Of a stretch of DNA of 9,281 bases, positions 1 to 5,184 are shown piece by piece. The notes under the pieces are model-generated. The model was not told where the DNA came from, did not search any database, and was given only the letters and a program-made list of their open reading frames with translations. A program made the position numbers and the translations under genes. The DNA is taken from NCBI GenBank assembly GCA_964597685.1, contig CAZQZC010000103.1, forward strand, positions 1 to 9,281, given 5' to 3'. Origin of the DNA: JBCBTJ01 sp964597685 (lineage in GTDB: Bacteria > Pseudomonadota > Alphaproteobacteria > Caulobacterales > Hyphomonadaceae). Numbering within the stretch: position 1 is the first letter of the stretch; every line of letters starts with the position of its first letter.

Positions 1-85
1 GGATCCCGGTTCGCCGTCCGGAAATGCGTCAAAACAAAGACCTATGGCGGCGCGGAGGGTCCAATTGCTCGCGCGCTGCTATAGA

Positions 86-103
86 GGCTCTAAATCTAGA
101 GCC
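86..103 (-). terminator. Short inverted repeat at the recR stop codon, possible weak terminator
   Basis: GGCTCTA (86-92) and TAGAGCC (97-103) form a perfect 7-bp stem with a 4-nt AATC loop. On the minus strand the stem includes the recR stop codon. No T-run follows (the minus strand continues TCTATAGCAG), so this is not a standard intrinsic terminator. It could be a factor-dependent end for the dnaX-ybaB-recR transcript, or a chance palindrome. Confidence 0.25.
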
Positions 104-701
104 CGCGACGTGAGCGCAGCGCGGCGGCCAATGTGCCGTCGTCGAGGTGGTCGAGTTCCCCGCCCACGGGCACGCCATGGGCGAGCCGTGTCACATTGGC
201 TGTCGTCCCCGCCAAGCGCTCTGCGATGTAATGGGCTGTTGTCTGTCCGTCCACGGTGGCGCCGACGGCGATAATCACCTCCGACACCACGCCGTTTTGC
301 GCGCGCTCGATCAGGCTCGCAATGTTGAGGTCGTCCGGGCCGATCCCGTCAATCGCCGACAGAACGCCGCCCAGAACGTGGTAGCGCCCGCGGAACGCGC
401 CAGCCCGTTCAAGCGCCCAAAGGTCCGGCACGTCCGCGACCACGCACAACACGCTGTCGTCGCGGCCTGGCGCCTGGCAGACGGCGCAGGGTTGGAGCGT
501 ATCGAAATTGCCGCAAACTCGGCACCGCTCGATCTTGTCGCCGGCCTCAGCCAGCGCGTCGGCCAGCGGCAGAAGCAGCTGATCCTTGCGTTTTAACAAA
601 TGCAACGCCGCGCGCCGCGCCGAGCGCGGTCCAAAGCCCGGCAGCTTGGCGATCAGGTCGATCATCTTCAGAATTTCCGGGCCGGCGACGCGTTGATTCA
701 T
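96..701 (-). CDS. recR: Recombination mediator protein RecR
   Basis: RecR acts with RecF and RecO to load RecA on gapped or SSB-coated single-stranded DNA. The 201-residue protein has the family's usual length and full domain order. The N-terminal helix-hairpin-helix region carries KLPGFGPRSARRAALHLL (about 19-36). A C4 zinc finger follows with Cys60, Cys63, Cys72 and Cys75. The Toprim domain (about 83-175) includes RGRYHVLGG and DGIGPDDL, and the C-terminal HGVPVGGELDHLDDGTL segment is typical. Where many homologues read VVE at the start of Toprim, this one reads VVAD, so the Glu is absent. The ATG at 701 begins 19 bp after the ybaB stop, and the pair are very likely co-transcribed. The ribosome-binding site is weak. 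Confidence 0.97.
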   Translation of the reverse strand: MNQRVAGPEILKMIDLIAKLPGFGPRSARRAALHLLKRKDQLLLPLADALAEAGDKIERCRVCGNFDTLQPCAVCQAPGRDDSVLCVVADVPDLWALERAGAFRGRYHVLGGVLSAIDGIGPDDLNIASLIERAQNGVVSEVIIAVGATVDGQTTAHYIAERLAGTTANVTRLAHGVPVGGELDHLDDGTLAAALRSRRGL

Positions 702-720
702 GCTTTGGGGTCCGGCTTGC

Positions 721-1044
721 TCAGAACGGCAGCTTGAAGCCCGGCAGCATGCCGCCGAAGCCGCCTGCGGCGTCTTTCATCATTTTCTCGACTGCTTCGT
801 CGAGCTTGCGGCGCGCATCCGCGTGGGCGGCCTTGATTAGGTCTTCAACGATTTCCGCTTCGTCGCCCATGAGGGATTGGTCGATCTTCAAAGCCGCGAG
901 CGCGCCCTTGCCCTTCAGCGTGACGCTGACCAGGCCGCCGCCGGCGACCCCTGTCGCTTCGGCGTCTTCCACCTTCTGCTGAGCTTCCGCCAGCTTGGCC
1001 TGCATTTGCTGAGCCTGGCGCATGATGTCGGCCATATCTTTCAT
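721..1044 (-). CDS. ybaB: YbaB/EbfC family nucleoid-associated DNA-binding protein
   Basis: This 107-residue protein belongs to the YbaB/EbfC family, small dimeric DNA-binding proteins almost always encoded between dnaX and recR. The N-terminal helix (MADIMRQAQQMQAKLAEAQQ) is Gln/Ala-rich and amphipathic. The central strand region has GGGLVSVTLKGKG, and the C-terminal helical part ends in the typical Gly/Pro-rich tail GGMLPGFKLPF. The start is clear: AAAGGAT lies just upstream of the ATG at 1044. That Shine-Dalgarno sits inside the last codons and stop of dnaX (stop at 1049-1051), leaving only 4 bp between the genes, which points to translational coupling. A second ATG three codons later (1035) is possible but lacks this spacing. 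The exact cellular role of the family is still debated. Confidence 0.96.
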   Translation of the reverse strand: MKDMADIMRQAQQMQAKLAEAQQKVEDAEATGVAGGGLVSVTLKGKGALAALKIDQSLMGDEAEIVEDLIKAAHADARRKLDEAVEKMMKDAAGGFGGMLPGFKLPF

Positions 1045-1048
1045 TGGA

Positions 1049-2782
1049 TTATCCTTTCGCGGCGCGCGCTTCGTTCAAGTCAGCGACATTGTCGCGCCCA
1101 TCCGTCTCTTCAACCGGCTCATCCTGGACGACTTCGACAATCTCGGCGCCTGGAAACGCCGCCAGCGCCTCCCTGACGGCCGGATGGTCGGCGGCTGCGG
1201 CGATTTTCTCAGCCTTGATCCGCGCTGCGCGCTCCTTCAGCGTTTCGATCGGTTTGTCGCCCTTCGCGAGGGTGATTGTCCAGGCGAGGCCGGTTTCGTC
1301 CTCCAGAAAGTCGCCCAGCCGCCTTACAAGGTCGGCCGGATGACCGTCTTTCAGTTCGCATTCGAGCGTTCCGGCCTGACAGCGGAGCGGGCGGACGAAG
1401 TCGGACACCTGCTTTGAGAGCAAAGCCTGCCGGCGCGCGTCGAGCAGGGCGACGATATCGTCGAAAGATGTCAGCCCGCCTCCGCCAGAGGAGGGGGCCT
1501 CAGGCTTTCCCGGCGGCGCGCCCCCGCCCTCGACGAGCATCCGCACCGCGTCCTCCGGGCTTGGCAGCTGGCTCGCCGCCGCTAGCCGCACTACGACCAT
1601 GCGGGCTGCGGTGTCGACGTCAGGCGCCGACGCCGCATCGCGGTAGCCCGACAGGAGCACTTGCCAGACGCGCGCGGCCTGCGCCGGCGACAATCGCTGT
1701 GCGAGCGCTTTCGTGCGTTCGATCCAGTCGGCTGGTCCGCCCGGCGCATAATCCTCGCCGATCGCCTGGGCGGTTGAGACGTCGGCGGAGATGTCCAGAA
1801 GGTCTTTGAGCACGACGAGCGGGTCGGCGCCGGCATGAATCTGGGCCTGGATCTCCTCAACAGCCGCCTTGGCGTCGCCTGCGATCGCCGCGTCGAAGAC
1901 ATCCAAGAGGCGCGACCGGTCGCCGAGGCCGAGCATGTCGCGAATGGTCTCGGCCGAAACCTCGCTTTCGTCCGTGTTCTGGACGATGGCCTGGTCCAGA
2001 ATAGACAGGGCGTCGCGCACCGAGCCCTCCGCTGCACGTGCGATCAAACCCAGACCGGCTTCGGAGACCTTAGCGCCTTCTTGAGCGCAGATATTGGCGA
2101 GATGCGCGCTAAGCCCGGCTGTATCGAGCCGTTTGAGATCAAAGCGCTGGCAACGCGACAGCACCGTAACCGGCACTTTTCGGATCTCTGTGGTGGCGAA
2201 TATGAACTTCACATGGGGTGGAGGCTCTTCGAGCGTTTTGAGAAGCGCATTGAACGACGCCGTCGAGAGCATGTGGACTTCGTCGATGATGTAGACCTTG
2301 TAGCGCGCCGATACTGGGGCGTATCGGCAGCCGTCGAGCAGGTCGCGCATGTCAGCGACGCCCGTGCGGCTGGCTGCGTCAAGCTCTAGGACGTCTGGAT
2401 GCCGGCTCTCCATGATTGCGCGGCAATGCTCGCCTGGCGGATCGAGGGAAATGGATGGCGCGTCGATCTCGTCCCGCCGGTAGTTCAGGCCGCGCGCCAG
2501 CAGGCGGGCGGTGGTCGTCTTGCCCACGCCGCGAACGCCCGTAAGCATGAATCCATGGGCGATACGGCCCGTCTCGAACGCGTTTTTAAGCGTGCGAACC
2601 ATGGCTTCCTGGCCGATCAGATCCTCGAACCGGGCCGGCCGATACTTTCGCGCGAGGACTTGATACCCTTGGGAACGCGCGCCCGTGTTGTCGTCCCCGA
2701 ACATGGAGAAGGTCGCGTCATCGCGTTCGAGGTCTTCCGGGGCGTCGTCCATAGCCTGCCATAATGCGCCGGACTCGCGCAC
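1049..2782 (-). CDS. dnaX: DNA polymerase III subunit gamma/tau (clamp loader ATPase)
   Basis: DnaX is the ATPase of the clamp loader that opens and loads the beta sliding clamp and tethers the replicative polymerase. The 577-residue frame shows the AAA+ core: YQVLARKYRP (40-49), Walker A GVRGVGKT (82-89), Walker B VYIIDEVH (163-170) and the SRC motif (209-211). The usual four-Cys zinc module between Walker A and B is reduced to one Cys (Cys120 in GEHCRAI); as I recall this is common in alphaproteobacterial DnaX. A Gly/Pro-rich linker (about 415-435) separates the collar domain from a C-terminal tau-like region. I see no A-rich slippery site for the gamma frameshift known in E. coli. The start is uncertain: GTG at 2782, ATG at 2752 or ATG at 2704. 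The SRP RNA gene lies about 50 bp upstream and ybaB follows after 4 bp. Confidence 0.97.
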   Translation of the reverse strand: MRESGALWQAMDDAPEDLERDDATFSMFGDDNTGARSQGYQVLARKYRPARFEDLIGQEAMVRTLKNAFETGRIAHGFMLTGVRGVGKTTTARLLARGLNYRRDEIDAPSISLDPPGEHCRAIMESRHPDVLELDAASRTGVADMRDLLDGCRYAPVSARYKVYIIDEVHMLSTASFNALLKTLEEPPPHVKFIFATTEIRKVPVTVLSRCQRFDLKRLDTAGLSAHLANICAQEGAKVSEAGLGLIARAAEGSVRDALSILDQAIVQNTDESEVSAETIRDMLGLGDRSRLLDVFDAAIAGDAKAAVEEIQAQIHAGADPLVVLKDLLDISADVSTAQAIGEDYAPGGPADWIERTKALAQRLSPAQAARVWQVLLSGYRDAASAPDVDTAARMVVVRLAAASQLPSPEDAVRMLVEGGGAPPGKPEAPSSGGGGLTSFDDIVALLDARRQALLSKQVSDFVRPLRCQAGTLECELKDGHPADLVRRLGDFLEDETGLAWTITLAKGDKPIETLKERAARIKAEKIAAAADHPAVREALAAFPGAEIVEVVQDEPVEETDGRDNVADLNEARAAKG

Positions 2783-2832
2783 GGTATCAACGCCTGGATT
2801 TGGCCGAACCGGAATTGATTGTGGGTGCGAGC

Positions 2833-2926
2833 GGAGACTGGACAGCGACCCGAACGGAAACTCGTTAGGGCTGCTTCCTCTCGGACCTGACCCGGTTGGC
2901 GAGCGGTTCGTCCGCCGCCAGCCTCC
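2833..2926 (-). ncRNA. ffs: Bacterial signal recognition particle RNA (4.5S RNA)
   Basis: This is the RNA scaffold of the SRP, which binds Ffh to target nascent membrane proteins. The diagnostic domain IV is present on the minus strand: GGGTCAGGTCC (2893-2883), a GAGA tetraloop (2882-2879), then GGAAGCAGCCC (2878-2868), matching the universal Ffh-binding hairpin. It is enclosed by CTCG/CGAG (2903-2900 with 2864-2861). The ends pair over nine positions, GGAGGCTGG (2926-2918) with CCAGTCTCC (2841-2833), with one G-U pair. The stem sets the boundaries and gives about 94 nt, close to other small bacterial SRP RNAs. The tetraloop is GAGA rather than the GGAA of E. coli but still fits GNRA. Location just upstream of dnaX is a known arrangement. 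The exact mature ends are inferred. Confidence 0.93.
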
Positions 2927-2962
2927 TAGCGCCTATATCGCGCCGAGGGGCCTTGAACGCAA
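2927..2962 (-). promoter_or_regulatory. Candidate sigma-70-type promoter of the SRP RNA gene
   Basis: On the minus strand TTGCGT (2962-2957) and GATATA (2939-2934) are separated by exactly 17 bp, and the -10 box ends 7 bp before the first base of the SRP RNA closing stem. Each hexamer matches the E. coli consensus at only three positions, so the case rests on spacing and location. The -35 starts 9 bp after the stop codon of the upstream GGDEF gene. Confidence 0.5.
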
Positions 2963-2971
2963 GGCGGGCGA

Positions 2972-3721
2972 TTACGCATAACGGATCTTGGTTTCGCTCT
3001 GGCGCGCCGCAACAAGGCGATTCCGGCCGCCGCGCTTCGCCGCGGCGAGGCAAGACTCGACCCGCTCAAGCGCCGCCTCGACGTTTTCGCCCGCAGCCAA
3101 GGCCGCCGCTCCAAGGCTGATTGAAAGGACGATCGCATCGCCGTTGTACTCGGTGCTGCGGATTTCGACGATCTCGCGAAGTCGGTCGCCCGCCGTGATG
3201 GCGCCGTCCAAATTGGTCTCCGGCAACAGCAGCAGGAACTGATCCTCGCCCCACCGACCAACCATGTCGATCCCATTGGCGAAGTGGGATTCGATCAATT
3301 GCCCGATCTCAAGAAGCGCGTGGTCTCCCGCCGCCTGGCCGAAGGACTGGTTCACCGTGTGGAAATGATCGATGTCGATGAGGATCAGGGAGGCGGGGCT
3401 GTCGGAACGCTCGATCCGGTTCAGCTCCGCGTCCAAGCGTTCGGTCATGGACCGCCGATTCCAGAGACCCGTCAGGCTGTCATGGGTGGCGAGGCGCTCC
3501 AGCTCTGCGTGCGCCGCCGCGATCTCGCGCTCTAAACTGCGCTGGGCGAGCAGGGCTGCGGGCGTGGCGACCGCCAAAGACGTGATCGCCGCCAAGGAGA
3601 GCGCCAGCATCGGATTGATGTCGAAGCCGATCGCCAGAAACGCCGCGCCGAGCGCGGAGAGCCCCAAGGCGAACGTCGCCGCCGCGCATCCGAGAAAGAT
3701 CGCCTTTACTTTAGAGTTCAT
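2972..3721 (-). CDS. Membrane-anchored GGDEF-domain protein with degenerate active site
   Basis: The 249-residue protein has two predicted membrane helices (about 5-33 and 37-60), a short charged linker helix, and a GGDEF domain from about residue 80 to the end. Recognisable GGDEF landmarks are DSLTGLWNRR, LILIDIDHF, the Asn and Asp of the guanine-recognition positions (VNQ, GDHAL) and the C-terminal KRGGRNRL. The signature loop reads RWGEDQF (GEDQF at 158-162, bases 3236-3250) instead of RWGG(D/E)EF. The second Gly and the key acidic residue are replaced, so diguanylate cyclase activity is doubtful. No RxxD inhibitory site precedes it. It may bind GTP or pair with an active partner; the similar gene at 4258-5019 is the obvious candidate. 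The start is taken at ATG 3721; a GTG at 3730 is the alternative. Confidence 0.9.
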   Translation of the reverse strand: MNSKVKAIFLGCAAATFALGLSALGAAFLAIGFDINPMLALSLAAITSLAVATPAALLAQRSLEREIAAAHAELERLATHDSLTGLWNRRSMTERLDAELNRIERSDSPASLILIDIDHFHTVNQSFGQAAGDHALLEIGQLIESHFANGIDMVGRWGEDQFLLLLPETNLDGAITAGDRLREIVEIRSTEYNGDAIVLSISLGAAALAAGENVEAALERVESCLAAAKRGGRNRLVAARQSETKIRYA

Positions 3722-3796
3722 AGCCTGCACTTTGCCGTCTTCGAATTATGAACAGACACAAACATTGCATATACACGTGCGTGGCAAAGCAATCCT

Positions 3797-3837
3797 AAAC
3801 GTTGTGTGGCGAAATCCAGGCGAGTTTGCGAACGTTT
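3797..3837. repeat. Spaced inverted repeat AAACGTT / AACGTTT
   Basis: AAACGTT (3797-3803) and its reverse complement AACGTTT (3831-3837) lie 27 bp apart in the region shared by the divergent GGDEF and VOC genes. The arms could be half-sites for a regulator, but a 7-bp pair at this distance can occur by chance. The rest of 3731-3850 shows no convincing promoter. Confidence 0.2.
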
Positions 3838-3850
3838 TTCGGCCAAAGAC

Positions 3851-4249
3851 ATGAGCGCGATCGCCGATCAGGCCATCTCATGCGCCGCTGTATTCGTGGT
3901 GCGCAATATTCAGCAATCCGTCGTTTTCTATCGCGACAAACTTGGCTTCTCCGTGCGAGACGTTTGGGGCGATCCGCCAAGCTTCGCTATCGCAGATGCG
4001 CCAACGGCGTCGGTCATGTTGAAACAGAGCGTCTGGCGGGAGGATTCGGGCGAGGCGGCGCCCAACCATGCCCGGGTCAAGCATCTCTGGGACGCCTATA
4101 TCTGGGTGCGCGACCTCGACGCTTTGATCGCCGATTTCGATGCCCGGGGCCTCGCCTATTCGCCGCCGGAGACCGCGCCGCACGGCTGTACTGAGACGGT
4201 CGTGGAGGATCCAGACGGATATCGCATATGTTTTGGCTTCTGCCCTTGA
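3851..4249 (+). CDS. VOC superfamily (glyoxalase/bleomycin-resistance fold) protein
   Basis: This 132-residue single-domain protein has the two beta-alpha-beta-beta-beta halves of the vicinal oxygen chelate fold. The first begins with AAVFVVRNIQQSVVFYRDKLGF (about 12-33, a hallmark segment). The second runs through DAYIWVRDLDALIADFDARG (about 81-100) and ends in VVEDPDGYRICFGF (about 117-130). The usual metal ligands look absent: the first strand has hydrophobic residues where His/Gln is expected, and the last strand has Cys127 where Glu is usual. It may therefore be a binding protein rather than a metalloenzyme; the substrate cannot be predicted. The start is taken at ATG 3851; an in-frame GTG at 3806 would add 15 residues unlike the family. 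It converges on the downstream GGDEF gene with 8 bp between stops. Confidence 0.85.
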   Translation: MSAIADQAISCAAVFVVRNIQQSVVFYRDKLGFSVRDVWGDPPSFAIADAPTASVMLKQSVWREDSGEAAPNHARVKHLWDAYIWVRDLDALIADFDARGLAYSPPETAPHGCTETVVEDPDGYRICFGFCP

Positions 4250-4257
4250 GCTCGGTG

Positions 4258-5019
4258 TCAGGCGACTGAAGCGACCGCACTCGGACCAGCGACGATAATC
4301 TTGTTTCGACCCGTCGTTTTGGCTTTCAGAAGGCATTTGTCGGCGCGTTCGACGACGCGTTCGAACTCTTCCGCAACCGAGAGTTCGGCGATGCCGATGC
4401 TGACGGTCAGGCGGATGGATTGTCCCTCGAAATGGATCTGTTTGGTCTCTACGCGTTTGCGCAGGCGATTGGCCGCCGCCGCTGCGCCCGCCAGGGAGGT
4501 CTCCGCGAGGCTGACGATGAATTCCTCGCCGCCCCAGCGGGCCACGTGGTCGGTGCCAGGCCGGAAATTGGCCAGCATCAGATCCGAGAGCTGGCGCAAC
4601 GCTTCATCGCCGCCGGGGTGGCCGAGCTGGGTGTTGACGGCTTTGAAGTGGTCGACGTCGATCAGGAGGATGGAGGCCTTCGCACCGGAGCGGCGCATGC
4701 GAAGACGCTCGGTCTCGACGATGTTGGTGAAGGCGCGTCGATTGAGCAATCCGGTCAGCGTGTCGCGCACGGCGAGCTCGACCAGCTCCTCCTGCATGTC
4801 GATCAATCTCAGCGCATAGACCGACAGAACATAGGCCGCTGGCGGGGCGACGATCAGCGGCGCGATCACCGAGACCAGCATGATGGAGAAGTAGGTGTCG
4901 CCGGAGATGACGTCGAAGAGATAGGAGGTCGTGTGCACCGATACGCATAGCGTCACCACCGTGATGATCAGGGTGTATGTGAGCGCTTTGAGCTTGGATT
5001 CAGACCTGGGAATCGACAT
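4258..5019 (-). CDS. Membrane-anchored diguanylate cyclase (GGDEF domain)
   Basis: Diguanylate cyclases make cyclic di-GMP from two GTP, controlling motility and surface attachment. The 253-residue protein has two predicted membrane helices (about 12-34 and 44-70), a short coiled-coil-like linker (MQEELVELAVRD) and a complete GGDEF domain. Landmarks are DTLTGLLNRRAF, ILLIDVDHFKAVN (metal and guanine binding), GHPGGDEAL, and the catalytic loop RWGGEEF (GGEEF at 163-167), followed by VSIGIA and KTTGRNK. The inhibitory RxxD motif is not in register: the sequence before the loop reads RPGTD, putting the Arg one residue too far away. No sensory domain is present beyond the membrane hairpin. The architecture and length match the degenerate paralogue at 2972-3721. 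ATG 5019 is preferred; a GTG at 5061 would add 14 residues before the first helix. Confidence 0.93.
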   Translation of the reverse strand: MSIPRSESKLKALTYTLIITVVTLCVSVHTTSYLFDVISGDTYFSIMLVSVIAPLIVAPPAAYVLSVYALRLIDMQEELVELAVRDTLTGLLNRRAFTNIVETERLRMRRSGAKASILLIDVDHFKAVNTQLGHPGGDEALRQLSDLMLANFRPGTDHVARWGGEEFIVSLAETSLAGAAAAANRLRKRVETKQIHFEGQSIRLTVSIGIAELSVAEEFERVVERADKCLLKAKTTGRNKIIVAGPSAVASVA

Positions 5020-5081
5020 CGGCGCCCGCTGCTGCTGAGGGCCAAGTCGTAGCAGCGACACCGCAACGTCTCGTAAAATCG

Positions 5082-5110
5082 ATCAATTGAATTTCATGGA
5101 TTTGTCTCAA
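5082..5110 (-). promoter_or_regulatory. Candidate promoter of the diguanylate cyclase gene, overlapping a palindrome
   Basis: On the minus strand TTGAGA (5110-5105, five of six consensus positions) is followed after 17 bp by ATTGAT (5087-5082, three of six). A perfect 8-bp palindrome TCAATTGA (5083-5090) overlaps the -10 box and could be an operator. The location between the divergent cyclase and M16 peptidase genes is right, but the -10 is poor. The rest of 5062-5184 shows nothing else clear apart from TAAAAT (5074-5079, plus strand), which lacks a good -35. Confidence 0.3.
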
Positions 5111-5184
5111 TCCGGGCGCCGCGCACGGATTGCAGGCGAGTGTTGAGTGGTTATGGTCCCAGCGTCACGCTGGAGCCTCTGCTG

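Noticed and set aside
1022..1417. Long plus-strand open frames opposite dnaX (also at 1276-1809 and 1835-2389)
   Set aside because: They lie wholly antisense to a clearly conserved dnaX, show no recognisable domain, and are expected in GC-rich DNA.
2685..2981. Plus-strand open frame across the gap upstream of dnaX
   Set aside because: The region is explained by the SRP RNA and the dnaX start on the other strand; the translation shows no family features.
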